Below, piece by piece: positions 1 through 7,594 of a stretch of DNA of 64,000 nt. The position numbers and the translations under genes are program-made. Source of the DNA: Vibrio quintilis (GTDB lineage: Bacteria > Pseudomonadota > Gammaproteobacteria > Enterobacterales > Vibrionaceae); contig NZ_AP024898.1 of the NCBI RefSeq assembly GCF_024529975.1, forward strand, positions 1,612,001-1,676,000, given 5' to 3'. Within the stretch, counting starts at the first letter, position 1. Each line of letters begins with the position of its first letter. The notes beneath the pieces were generated by a model. It saw only the letters and a program-made list of their open reading frames with translations, did no database searches and had not been told where the DNA came from.

Positions 1-23
1 GCTCAACACAAAGGAACCCATCT

Positions 24-530
24 ATGACCGATACGAATGATATGAATAAGCGCGAAATGACACTGCGTTTTCTGGCCGAGCCCGGCGATGTCAATTTTGG
101 CGGAAAAGTGCACGGCGGCGCCGTCATGAAATGGATCGATTTAGCCGCTTATGCCTGTTCAGCCGCCTGGAGCGGGAAATATTGTATTACCGCTTATGCC
201 GGTGGCATTCGGTTTGTCGCGCCCATTCTCGTTGGCCATCTGGTCGAAGTCAGTGCAAAAGTTGTCTATACCGGACGGACATCGATGCATATTGCGATTG
301 ATGTTCAGGCCAGCAATCCCAGAACTCAGGATAAGCGCCTGACCACACACTGCATCGTGATTATGGTTGCTGTCGATGAGCTGGGCAAACCAAGCTCCGT
401 ACCTGAGTGGGTGCCCACAACACCTGAAGATATTGAATTACGGGAATCAGCCATCCGGCTGATGAAAATGCGTGAACAGATTGGTGAAGAAATGGAAGCG
501 CATGTCAAAGCATTCAAAACCAGGCCGTAA
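24..530 (+). CDS. Acyl-CoA thioesterase (hotdog fold, YciA-like)
   Basis: A 168-residue single-domain hotdog protein predicted to hydrolyse acyl-CoA thioesters in the cytoplasm. Residues 20-45 hold the family signature: an Asn in DVNFGGKVHGG, then the long hotdog helix GGAVMKWIDLAAY with the conserved acidic residue (Asp39). The following strands contain YAGGIRFVAPI and the GHLVEV turn typical of YciA-type thioesterases. The start is preceded by AAAGGA about 9 bases upstream. Substrate chain length cannot be read from the sequence. Family assignment is secure; the exact physiological role is not. Confidence 0.88.
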   Translation: MTDTNDMNKREMTLRFLAEPGDVNFGGKVHGGAVMKWIDLAAYACSAAWSGKYCITAYAGGIRFVAPILVGHLVEVSAKVVYTGRTSMHIAIDVQASNPRTQDKRLTTHCIVIMVAVDELGKPSSVPEWVPTTPEDIELRESAIRLMKMREQIGEEMEAHVKAFKTRP

Positions 531-596
531 CAGACGCGATACCTAAAGCACCTGACCCGGTCATTCAGATCCTGTAAAACAGAGAGGCAATCTGCC

Positions 597-1016
597 ATGA
601 AAAAAACCATCTTCATTGCGTGTATAACCGGGTTATGTGGCTTATGGACCATTGGAACACAGGCAAACATCATCCCCACAATCAAAACCACCGTTGCCAC
701 CCATGCACACGGTTTTGATCATCAGAAATTCAAGGATGAGATCATGTCAAACGACCAGATCGCGGTTCGCGACATGATCAAAAGTAAAGATTACGATCCG
801 AATTATCTGTTTGCAGACGGACAAAGCTATTTCGACGGCGTGATGATGTTTGATAATTGCGAGATGGCAGAGATTCTGCTCGCTTCCGGCATCAGGACGG
901 ATCTGAAAACATCGGACAATCTGACCATTGCGGAAAAAATCACTAAATCGGCAAGCCCGTGCCTGAAAAAGCTGTTGGCTCAATATCTTATACCCAAGCA
1001 ACCTGAAGATGAATGA
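597..1016 (+). CDS. Secreted ankyrin-like small protein with MITE-altered C-terminus
   Basis: A 139-residue protein with an N-terminal signal peptide (hydrophobic core roughly residues 4-20, ending near TQA), so probably periplasmic. The mature part resembles two degenerate ankyrin-like helical repeats (AEILLASGIRTDLKTSDN and a CLKKLLAQYL end). I do not recognise a named family. The last nine residues and the stop codon are encoded by the left end of a mobile palindromic element that begins at 989. If the element and one TA are removed, the frame would end Leu-Ser-Lys-stop right after the same point, so the insertion only swaps the tail. Function unknown. Confidence 0.65.
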   Translation: MKKTIFIACITGLCGLWTIGTQANIIPTIKTTVATHAHGFDHQKFKDEIMSNDQIAVRDMIKSKDYDPNYLFADGQSYFDGVMMFDNCEMAEILLASGIRTDLKTSDNLTIAEKITKSASPCLKKLLAQYLIPKQPEDE

Positions 1017-1254
1017 TTCAGCGTGCAGCCGAAAGGTACAGTTCAAGGAAAGGGAATGCAGGAATGTACCCACCTTTCAAATTCTCTTGACGCAGAAATG
1101 TGCCTTTCAGCTCACGCCCTGCGGGTGAGTTTGTCAGGCTCTGATACAGCGTGACTGATTTTCAACGTAGAATGACTATGTCTTCAAATCAGTGCCTTGT
1201 CTCAGAGCCTGACAAATCTCACTGAACCCTGCATCTTCAGGTTGTTTGGGTATA
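989..1254. mobile_element. MITE-like palindromic element, long form (266 bp)
   Basis: Both ends match the short palindromes found elsewhere in the window: TATACCCAAGCAACCTGAAG on the left and CTTCAGGTTGTTTGGGTATA on the right. The core from about 1018 to 1143 is essentially identical to the element at 53253-53437. This copy carries about 80 extra bases, delimited by an internal inverted repeat (GTGAGTTTGTCAGGCTCTGA near 1125 against TCAGAGCCTGACAAATCTCA near 1203). No transposase or credible ORF lies inside it. The ends suggest TA target duplication. It overlaps the 3' end of the preceding gene. Confidence 0.85.
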
Positions 1255-1402
1255 GTAAGTAACGGAAATCGCTCAGTAAATCTGAGCTACAGGGAAATAT
1301 TCATACGTTTTTGAGATATGGTGCTGCATACCTGGGTAGCGACCAGGTATACGGTTGAAACTCATTACTTTGTCAACAAACCACTTTGTCAACAAACTCA
1401 AG
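1255..1402. other. Intergenic stretch with a 16-bp tandem repeat
   Basis: Between the mobile element and the DUF3820 gene there is no convincing gene. The only structure is a two-copy tandem repeat at 1367-1398, unit ACTTTGTCAACAAAC plus one base, differing only in the last base. Confidence 0.6.
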
Positions 1403-1422
1403 CAACCGGACTATTCCGGTTG
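1403..1422 (-). terminator. Hairpin overlapping the DUF3820 stop codon
   Basis: CAACCGGA and TCCGGTTG form an 8-bp stem with a 4-base loop. On the minus strand the stop codon of the DUF3820 gene sits in the loop, and the stem is followed by a moderately T-rich stretch, so it may act as the terminator of the two-gene unit. Confidence 0.5.
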
Positions 1423-1632
1423 TTTCAGCGGTTTGACCAGCCGGTCCAGCCCTTCAATCTTAATAGCCAGACACAGCTGCATCAGCTCCCCGAGTTCTCC
1501 CTGCGGGAACTCACCTTTGCGCTCAAACCACAGCAGATATTCCTCTGGTAAATCAATCAAGACCCGTCCGGCATATTTACCAAACGGCATTTTAGTTTGC
1601 GCCAGTTTTAATAAGTTCTCTTTACTGAGCAT
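1411..1632 (-). CDS. DUF3820 family protein
   Basis: A 73-residue protein with the DUF3820 pattern MPFGKYAGRVLIDLPEEYLLWF, a short family common in gamma-proteobacteria whose biochemical role is not established. It starts 32 bases after the end of the nucleotidyltransferase gene on the same strand, so the two are probably cotranscribed. The stop codon lies in the loop of a hairpin. No catalytic residues can be named. Confidence 0.8.
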   Translation of the reverse strand: MLSKENLLKLAQTKMPFGKYAGRVLIDLPEEYLLWFERKGEFPQGELGELMQLCLAIKIEGLDRLVKPLKQPE

Positions 1633-1664
1633 AGATAATACCTGCTGTCACTGTCGATATGGAT

Positions 1665-2417
1665 TTAAACCGGAAAGTCCTGACCGAACAACATATTGCG
1701 ACAAAATTCACCAAATTCAGAGTCAGCCATCGACTGCAGATGATACGGACTGTCGACCCAGCCGTAAACCCGAAGTAACTCCTGAATGCCTTCCCGGTAA
1801 CTGCGGATAAATTCAAATGTTTCCAGCGCGGCCTGCTCCATCTGATAAGAAGAAATATTGTTGATCTTGTTTTGATACTTACAGTATTTCATCATCCGCA
1901 ATAATGGCAGCAGCTTTCCATCCAGTTTTGCATCCGCTGCAATCAGCCGGGTTTCTGAGATTTGCGGGCTGCCCACGTAGGACCAGTCATTATTATTGGT
2001 TGCCAGCGGAATATAAAAGCCCAGCTCATGATGATCACCGACCATCACCGCCGGCACCAGCTCAAACCGGCAGTGATCAAAATTAATCGCCATACACATT
2101 TTATCTAACCGCAATACACTGTCCGGCCACACATGGTGCAAGTCATGTTTTAGCTGATTCAACACCACATGCGGCACCACATCCCGCTGCTCAGATGACA
2201 TCACCACAAACAGGTCGACATCACATGCTGGCTGAATCAATGTCTTTTTCTTATAACCGCCGGTAATAAAGCATTCGGTGACATACGGGAGTTGCTTTAA
2301 CTGATCCCGGATTGCCGCAAAACGACTGTTGATCTCTGATTCCTGGGCATCTGTCAGTGCAATATGTTGTAAAAACTGTTCAAACTGAGCCGATAATTCA
2401 GCGGATTGCTCAACCAT
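1665..2417 (-). CDS. Nucleotidyltransferase of the pol-beta superfamily (SMODS/CD-NTase-like)
   Basis: A 250-residue cytoplasmic protein. The nucleotidyltransferase core is visible near residues 52-72: GGYKKKT, a spacer, then DVDLFVV with the two metal-binding aspartates, and a third acidic residue in the later strand FELVPAV (near residue 118). This layout resembles SMODS/CD-NTase enzymes and related adenylyltransferases. It is shorter than typical CBASS synthases and no effector, ubiquitin-like or TRIP13-like gene is next to it, only a DUF3820 gene. A defence role is therefore not supported by context. Substrate unknown; superfamily assignment is good. Confidence 0.72.
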   Translation of the reverse strand: MVEQSAELSAQFEQFLQHIALTDAQESEINSRFAAIRDQLKQLPYVTECFITGGYKKKTLIQPACDVDLFVVMSSEQRDVVPHVVLNQLKHDLHHVWPDSVLRLDKMCMAINFDHCRFELVPAVMVGDHHELGFYIPLATNNNDWSYVGSPQISETRLIAADAKLDGKLLPLLRMMKYCKYQNKINNISSYQMEQAALETFEFIRSYREGIQELLRVYGWVDSPYHLQSMADSEFGEFCRNMLFGQDFPV

Positions 2418-2556
2418 ATGATTTCCTTACTGATGTATTTCATAACTGCGGCATAGTATAAGGAAAGCCACTTCAGATTTATATGCAACCATCCAGAATA
2501 TTGAAATCCGGCACACAGATTTCTTTATCCATCCCATTGCGTCCTGATTTTTGTCT

Positions 2557-2596
2557 TATACCCAAACAACCTGAAGATGCAGGTTGCTTGGATATA
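2557..2596. repeat. Palindromic element, short form (40 bp)
   Basis: Ends TATACCCAAACAACCTGAAG and AGGTTGCTTGGATATA form a near-perfect hairpin, a member of the family described at 989 and 53253. It is intergenic, between the divergent nucleotidyltransferase and Fur-box genes. Confidence 0.8.
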
Positions 2597-2616
2597 ATTA
2601 TTGTTTTTCACACAAA

Positions 2617-2652
2617 AATGATAATGATTTGCATTTGATAATGGTTTTCATT
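2617..2652 (+). promoter_or_regulatory. Tandem Fur boxes
   Basis: Two 15-mers fit the 7-1-7 Fur pattern: TGATAATGATTTGCA at 2619-2633 and TGATAATGGTTTTCA at 2636-2650, lying 40-70 bases before the start at 2690. This suggests iron repression of the downstream gene. Confidence 0.7.
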
Positions 2653-2689
2653 TAAATTAATTACTTCAAACAGACTGACGGGAGTCACC

Positions 2690-3181
2690 ATGAATTTAGA
2701 ACAGTGCTGGACTTATTACGTCAAGGCCGAAGAACTTAATCAACAAGGCCACTGGCCGGAGGCATTTCACCTGTATCATGATTTTCTGGCAAACCTGCCG
2801 GATCATTTGCAGTCAGCGATGGCGGGACATTCGACCAAGCCATGCCAGTTCATGTGCATGTTGGATGGATTTAAGAACGCCACGATTCACCAGTCTGAAA
2901 TTCTGAACACGCTGGGCAAGAATGAAGCGGCATTTCAGCTGCTCAATCAAACCTATAATTATCTGCAATTTATGGTGCTGGAGCCTTTCTCATTGCGGCC
3001 AGCTGTGCATGATGTCATCGTTGATCACAGTGAAACGCTGTTACAGCATATTGAAGCCTTCTGTGCCGCACAGCGTTCGGCCACCTGGATGCTGGAATTA
3101 GAGCAAATCCAGCGGGCGCATTATCACTTTCACCAGCTACAACAGTTCAGCCAGCATGAATCATTCAGTCTGATGAATTAA
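2690..3181 (+). CDS. Small helical (TPR-like) protein, probably Fur-regulated
   Basis: A 163-residue soluble, helix-rich protein with a TPR-like first hairpin (residues 5-40, WTYYVKAEELNQQGHWPEAF). It has several Cys (CQFMCM near residue 55) and many His, including HYHFHQLQQFSQHESF at the C-terminus. I do not recognise a named family. The start has a good ribosome site (GGGAG, 5 bases away). The tandem Fur boxes upstream imply expression under low iron. With its Cys/His content a metal-related role is conceivable, but nothing in the sequence proves it. Confidence 0.72.
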   Translation: MNLEQCWTYYVKAEELNQQGHWPEAFHLYHDFLANLPDHLQSAMAGHSTKPCQFMCMLDGFKNATIHQSEILNTLGKNEAAFQLLNQTYNYLQFMVLEPFSLRPAVHDVIVDHSETLLQHIEAFCAAQRSATWMLELEQIQRAHYHFHQLQQFSQHESFSLMN

Positions 3182-3191
3182 TGTCGTTTTT

Positions 3192-3228
3192 ATCCGATCC
3201 TCTGAATCAAACAAATTCAGAGGCGGAT
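3192..3228. terminator. Bidirectional hairpin between convergent genes
   Basis: CCTCTGAAT and ATTCAGAGG form a 9-bp stem, extended by ATCCG and CGGAT outside it. It sits between the convergent genes ending at 3181 and 3266. T-tracts are weak, so termination is likely but not certain. Confidence 0.5.
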
Positions 3229-3265
3229 ATCAAAAAAGAGACTGCTTTCAGAGACAGAACAACCC

Positions 3266-4168
3266 TCACGTCCGGCGCAAAAACCGCAGCTGCGGCCCGA
3301 ACACATTGATCAGGGCACCGGAGACAATCAGTCCACCGCCAATATAAGTCCAGACTGACGGCACTTCATGGAAAACCCACACACCAATCAGGCCGGAAAA
3401 AACGATTTGTATATAGGAATAAGCAGAGGCTTTTCCTGCGGTCTGGGTTTGCATGGCCCGGGTCAGGCCATATTGCCCGACCTGAGTGAAGATACCGACT
3501 AACACTAAAACCAGCGTCAGGTGTAAATCCGGCCAGACAAAATCCTTGCCCATCAGGATCACAGAGACCGGCAGAGCTACCAGCGGAAAATAAAAAATAA
3601 TTACAGAGCTGTCTTCGCTGCGGCTGAGTTTTCTGACAATCACATAAGCAATCGCACTGCCAAATGCACCCAACAAAGCAATACCGACACTAAATAGTGG
3701 CAAATGATAATCAACGCCACTGTCCATGCCCGGCTGGACCATAGTAAACAGCCCCAGCAAACACAGCACAATACAGATCAAGGTCGCAAACTGAACCCGC
3801 TCTTTTAAGAAAATCACCGCCAGCAACGCAGTAAACACGGGATGGACATATTGCAGAATCGTCGCCGCTGCCAGCGGCAATGTCGTGACTGAATAATAGA
3901 CACACATCAGAGCAACCGTGCCAACTGCTCCCCGGGCAAACAGCCACTTTTTATTGTGTCCCCAGATGGAAATTTTTTTACGTTTGACATCCAGATAGCT
4001 GATAATCAGCGACACCAGCGCCCTCGCCGCCACAATCTCAAACAGCGGAATCCCGTATTTTCCGACCAGCTTGACACAGGCAGACATCAGCGCAAAACCA
4101 AGGGCAGACAAAAGCATAAAGCGGACGCCAAGCGGCACCAGCGAATCAGATTCAGATTGGGGGGACAT
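3266..4168 (-). CDS. EamA/DMT-family transporter
   Basis: A 300-residue inner-membrane protein with about ten hydrophobic segments arranged as two EamA halves, roughly residues 13-145 and 155-290. The motif GALGFALMSACVKLVGK begins the first half. The drug/metabolite transporter superfamily exports or imports amino acids, purines or sugars; the substrate cannot be inferred here. The gene is monocistronic and convergent with its left neighbour. The start codon has no obvious ribosome-binding site. Confidence 0.87.
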   Translation of the reverse strand: MSPQSESDSLVPLGVRFMLLSALGFALMSACVKLVGKYGIPLFEIVAARALVSLIISYLDVKRKKISIWGHNKKWLFARGAVGTVALMCVYYSVTTLPLAAATILQYVHPVFTALLAVIFLKERVQFATLICIVLCLLGLFTMVQPGMDSGVDYHLPLFSVGIALLGAFGSAIAYVIVRKLSRSEDSSVIIFYFPLVALPVSVILMGKDFVWPDLHLTLVLVLVGIFTQVGQYGLTRAMQTQTAGKASAYSYIQIVFSGLIGVWVFHEVPSVWTYIGGGLIVSGALINVFGPQLRFLRRT

Positions 4169-4317
4169 AACAACATCAGATTAGTCAAAAGTGTGAGCAG
4201 TTTAACATATTTAACTGATAAAAGGAGCAGGAATATGTCAGCCAGTCATTGTCATGAAGATTTCATTTTTATTTGATCTAATAGCAATAAGTGAAATCAG
4301 ATGAATAAGGAAAGCAC

Positions 4318-4572
4318 TTGAATGCTTCTGCTATCACGCTCAGCCACACAACAATAGAAGACTTACACGCTGTTGAATATCAATGGGTCCGTTCTATGTA
4401 TGCCAGTGGCCATAGTGTTCAGGAAATCAATCATTATATTCGTCAGTGCTTTGGCGGTGATGAGTCTTTTGCTGATCTGTTTCGCAAAGTCGCATTACAC
4501 CAGGAAGAGTTGTATGTGCTGCTGCAATATATAGGTTATCAGCCACTGTATTCTGATTCAGGGCTGGGTTAA
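4318..4572 (+). CDS. Small hypothetical protein, TTG start
   Basis: An 84-residue acidic, helical, soluble protein of unrecognised family. The only usable start is TTG at 4318, with AAGGAAA about 7 bases upstream. The in-frame reading is compact and ends just before a palindromic element. I can say nothing about function. Confidence 0.6.
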   Translation: MNASAITLSHTTIEDLHAVEYQWVRSMYASGHSVQEINHYIRQCFGGDESFADLFRKVALHQEELYVLLQYIGYQPLYSDSGLG

Positions 4573-4642
4573 CTTTTCTTATTTACCGGGATATTTCTGA
4601 TCAGGTCACGTTTATTTTTTAAGCGGCACCCGCTAAAGTAAA

Positions 4643-4689
4643 TATACCCAAGCAACCTGAAGATGCGGGATTCAGGTTGCTTGGGTATA
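4643..4689. repeat. Palindromic element, short form (47 bp)
   Basis: TATACCCAAGCAACCTGAAG on the left and TTCAGGTTGCTTGGGTATA on the right form an almost perfect inverted repeat. It lies 33 bases upstream of the speG start and would form a hairpin in any read-through transcript. Confidence 0.85.
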
Positions 4690-4722
4690 ATAAGAAGAGT
4701 TCTTTTAACTGGTCCGGAGCAC

Positions 4723-5274
4723 ATGATTATGCTGAACGACGAACTTTATCTTCGTGCACTGGAGCGCGATGATCTGAGGTTTGTTCATAACCTCAACAAT
4801 AACCGCAATATCATGTCTTACTGGTTCGAAGAGCCTTATGAGTCTTTCGACGAACTGGAAGAATTATACAATAAACACATTCACGACAATGCTGAGCGAC
4901 GGTTTGTTGTGGAAGACCGGAATAAACAGTTAATTGGCCTGGTGGAATTAATCGAGATTAATTACATTCACCGCAGCGCAGAATTTCAGATCATCATCGC
5001 ACCGGACTATCAGGGCAATGGCTATGCCTCCTGCCTGATTCATAAAGCGCTGGACTACTCTTTTACCATCCTCAATTTACACAAAATCTATCTGCATGTG
5101 GCAATTGAAAACGATAAGGCAATTCACTTGTACAACAAAGCAGGATTTAAAGAAGAAGGCCATCTGGTACAGGAGTTTTTTATCAACGGGCATTATCAGG
5201 ATGTAAAACGCATGTATATTCTGCAGCACGATTACCTGACACGCCTCGGACAGGCCATTCACCTTGAAAGCTAA
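4723..5274 (+). CDS. speG: Spermidine N1-acetyltransferase SpeG
   Basis: A 183-residue GNAT enzyme that acetylates spermidine or spermine with acetyl-CoA in the cytoplasm, limiting polyamine toxicity. The N-terminal block LRALERDDLRFVHNLNNNR and NIMSYWFEEPYESFDELEEL are hallmark SpeG sequences. The acetyl-CoA loop is QGNGYASCL, and the acidic allosteric spermidine-binding region (EPYESFDELEE) is intact. I chose the ATG at 4723, after CGGAG, because the longer frame starting at 4663 runs back into the palindromic repeat. Closely resembles the V. cholerae enzyme as I remember it. Confidence 0.95.
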   Translation: MIMLNDELYLRALERDDLRFVHNLNNNRNIMSYWFEEPYESFDELEELYNKHIHDNAERRFVVEDRNKQLIGLVELIEINYIHRSAEFQIIIAPDYQGNGYASCLIHKALDYSFTILNLHKIYLHVAIENDKAIHLYNKAGFKEEGHLVQEFFINGHYQDVKRMYILQHDYLTRLGQAIHLES

Positions 5275-5283
5275 TCTGAAATG

Positions 5284-5562
5284 TTAAGTCCGGTACAAGA
5301 CTTTCACGATATGCCAGCCAAACTTTGTTTTCACCAGCTGCGGGGTCAGGACTTCCCCTTTAAAGCAGGCTTTGTCAAACGCCGGCACCATTTGCCCGCG
5401 ACGAAACTCTCCCAGATCACCTCCCTTTTTACCTGAAGGACACAAAGAGTGTTTTCTGGCAAGTGTCTGAAATTTTGCACCTTTCTTTAATTGCCGGAGG
5501 ATATCTTCCGCCTGATTTTTATGTTTAACAAGTATATGCAGTGCAGCAGCTGTTGCGGCCAT
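5284..5562 (-). CDS. ppiC: Peptidyl-prolyl cis-trans isomerase C (parvulin)
   Basis: A 92-residue single parvulin domain catalysing proline cis-trans isomerisation in the cytoplasm. Motifs: [10 protein letters not shown] at the start, [19 protein letters not shown] in the middle, and [12 protein letters not shown] at the end, with the catalytic-site histidines of strands 1 and 4. Length matches PpiC of enterobacteria. The ATG at 5562 is preceded by GGGGAGA; the longer upstream frame adds 65 residues unlike any parvulin and is rejected. Convergent with speG (9 bases between stops) and divergent from the cheV-like gene. Confidence 0.94.
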   Translation of the reverse strand: MAATAAALHILVKHKNQAEDILRQLKKGAKFQTLARKHSLCPSGKKGGDLGEFRRGQMVPAFDKACFKGEVLTPQLVKTKFGWHIVKVLYRT

Positions 5563-5727
5563 TGTCAGATTCTCCCCATCAAAACGGTAGATTATAACGT
5601 AACTTATCAGAGATAGTGATATTTGAATCGATAAGATCAATAAAAGACCGTTTAGAGAAATTCTGATATTGAACCGGAACTCAGATCGTTTACTATTACA
5701 TATAAGAGCGTCTTTAGGTAAGTCATC

Positions 5728-6645
5728 ATGGGTAAAACCGTAAGTAAAGCGAATCAATCTCAGGGAATGCTGATGTTTACACTCAATCGTCAGCGTCAGA
5801 TGTTTGCGATTGGTACACTAAAAATTCGTGAAATTGTGTCTTATCAGCCCATGACACAAATTCCATATTCACATCACAATGTGATTGGTACAGTCACCAT
5901 CAGAAATTTAACGATTCCGGTGATCGATATGGCTGCCGCTATCGGCTTCTATCCGATTCCTCCGGAAGATTATAAAGACTGCTACCTGATTGTTACCGAT
6001 TGTCTGCGTACTGTCGTCGCCTTTATGGTACGTTCAATTGAAAAAATCATTGAATGTAACTGGCGTGCGATCGAACCGGCCCCTTCAACAGCCGGACACC
6101 ATGTGTTTGTTACGGGCATCACCCGGTTCGAAGATCACATTGTACAAATGCTGGATGTCGAGCTGCTCTTGTCCAAAATATATCCGCAGTTTGAATCCAC
6201 AAAAATCCCGATTCTGACTGATATCGAACGGGAAAAGCTGAAAGCGTTTAATATTTTGCTGGTCGATGATTCAACAGTAGCCAGAAAGCAGTTGTCTGAT
6301 GCACTTGACGGCATCAATATTCCTTACGATATCTGTAAAAATGGCGCCGAAGGGCTTCAGCTGATGCGCGATCGGGCTGAGCGGGGCTCACCCGTCGATA
6401 TTCTGGTCAGCGATATCGAAATGCCGGGGCTGGATGGCTACGAGTTATCATTTGAAGTCCAGAATGATCCGGCGCTGAGCAATGCTTATATAATCCTGCA
6501 TACGTCGCTGTCGAGTGAAATCTGTATAGAACAGGCTCATCAGGTTGGGGCACATGAAGCACTGGAAAAATTTAACTCAACCGAGTTGGTTGAAGCCATG
6601 CTCCGCGGTGCGACCAAATTACAGGAACAAGCTGTCAGTAGCTAA
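5728..6645 (+). CDS. cheV: CheV-type chemotaxis coupling protein (CheW-receiver fusion)
   Basis: A 305-residue protein that couples chemoreceptors to CheA and adjusts signalling by phosphorylation. Residues about 10-155 are a CheW domain ([14 protein letters not shown] is the core motif). Residues about 173-295 are a receiver domain with the acidic pair Asp180/Asp181 in LLVDDS, phospho-acceptor Asp229 in VSDIEMPG, Thr259 and Lys281. All receiver active-site residues are present, so phosphorylation is likely. No other chemotaxis gene is adjacent; vibrios carry several dispersed cheV paralogues. Confidence 0.93.
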   Translation: MGKTVSKANQSQGMLMFTLNRQRQMFAIGTLKIREIVSYQPMTQIPYSHHNVIGTVTIRNLTIPVIDMAAAIGFYPIPPEDYKDCYLIVTDCLRTVVAFMVRSIEKIIECNWRAIEPAPSTAGHHVFVTGITRFEDHIVQMLDVELLLSKIYPQFESTKIPILTDIEREKLKAFNILLVDDSTVARKQLSDALDGINIPYDICKNGAEGLQLMRDRAERGSPVDILVSDIEMPGLDGYELSFEVQNDPALSNAYIILHTSLSSEICIEQAHQVGAHEALEKFNSTELVEAMLRGATKLQEQAVSS

Positions 6646-6670
6646 CTTTATGTTCTGCAGATAAAAAAAT

Positions 6671-6703
6671 CAGCGCATCTCTCACCGCAAAGCAGATGCG
6701 CTG
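6671..6703 (+). terminator. Terminator after cheV-like gene
   Basis: CAGCGCATCT and AGATGCGCTG form a 10-bp stem with a 13-base loop, 25 bases after the stop codon. A short T-run (TTT) follows on the plus strand and an A-rich stretch precedes it. Confidence 0.6.
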
Positions 6704-6855
6704 TTTCAGAAAAAAAAGTGAAGCTGCTTCTGCCCCTTTGATGATTGTTAAAGTAAACTCATGCTCTGAGTCATAACTGACAATAAAAGAACAATCACCA
6801 CACAGCTTCAAAACAGGAACAAGGATATGTTAAATTAACTCCGCTTACTTCCGGC

Positions 6856-7437
6856 CTAACCTTCGTCGTAACTGACATCCAGCTGATAATCACCATCCCC
6901 CTTGGAGTGATATTCTTTGCTTTCACTACATACCAGTGGATGCCCTTTTTCATCACACTTCACCAGGCTGACCCAGTGGCGGATACATAACGTGGCATGA
7001 CACTCTGAAGCCTGCGCATTTAAATGCGTACAGGTTTCCAGCTGAATATCTGCAATTTCAACCAGTTCAATGCATCCGGTGCCTCTGCGCGCGCCCAGAG
7101 CAACTTCTACATGGCAACCATCCCCGTTACGAAACACGATTTGCTTTGGTTCGTTCCGGTCACCGACGTAGGCAACAAAATGATTGGGATACTGTAATCC
7201 GGTATGTCTTCCATCACTGAAGTAAGCCACAATGTGGTGATAGTCAATCACATAACTGGTGACATCAGAATGTGATCCTTCATCAAGAGGGAAAAGTTTA
7301 TCCAGTAATCTTTTGGCCTGAGCCTGTTTCTCTTTCGCCTGCCCGGCACCCAGTGATTCCACAGAAATCACCATCTCTGTAATAAATTGCTGACTTTGCT
7401 GTCTGTCAAATATGGTATTTGGCATTTGCATGTTCAT
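6856..7437 (-). CDS. Hypothetical protein divergent from the XRE regulator
   Basis: A 193-residue soluble protein of no family I can name. Residues 1-60 are helical and Gln/Lys-rich; the rest is beta-rich, with SYVIDYHHIVAYFSDGRHTG, FRNGDGCHVEV and IRHWVSLVKCDEKGHPLVC. There is no signal peptide or membrane segment. ATG at 7437 is preferred over the TTG one codon earlier because AGGGG sits about 8 bases upstream. It shares a 157-bp intergenic region with the divergent XRE regulator, so the regulator may control it. Confidence 0.68.
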   Translation of the reverse strand: MNMQMPNTIFDRQQSQQFITEMVISVESLGAGQAKEKQAQAKRLLDKLFPLDEGSHSDVTSYVIDYHHIVAYFSDGRHTGLQYPNHFVAYVGDRNEPKQIVFRNGDGCHVEVALGARRGTGCIELVEIADIQLETCTHLNAQASECHATLCIRHWVSLVKCDEKGHPLVCSESKEYHSKGDGDYQLDVSYDEG

Positions 7438-7440
7438 CAA

Positions 7441-7594
7441 TGCATCCCCTCATGTCATCCTTTTTAAAATTCACATTCACAACCTCACTTCATGTGGGGT
7501 ATTTTTTCACCACGATGTGATTTTGCTTATCTTTTAGACTAATCTATTCTATATACAATTTCACAACAAAAATTTTACAGTGTGAATTATACAA
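7441..7594. promoter_or_regulatory. Divergent promoter region
   Basis: An AT-rich 154-bp region between two divergent starts. It contains repeated TTCACA/TGTGAA half-sites (near 7471, 7551 and 7580), a plausible set of operator sites for the XRE-family regulator or a global regulator. No promoter hexamers are strong enough to fix a start. Confidence 0.35.

Noticed and set aside
1318..1810. Plus-strand ORFs opposite the DUF3820 and nucleotidyltransferase genes
   Set aside because: They are antisense to genes with clear family motifs and begin in repeat sequence without ribosome sites.
1665..2417. CBASS anti-phage system
   Set aside because: The nucleotidyltransferase resembles CD-NTases but is short and has no effector, Cap2/Cap3 or HORMA/TRIP13 neighbour.
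4663..4722. Longer N-terminus for SpeG
   Set aside because: Those codons lie largely in a palindromic mobile element; SpeG homologues start at the equivalent of 4723 or 4729.
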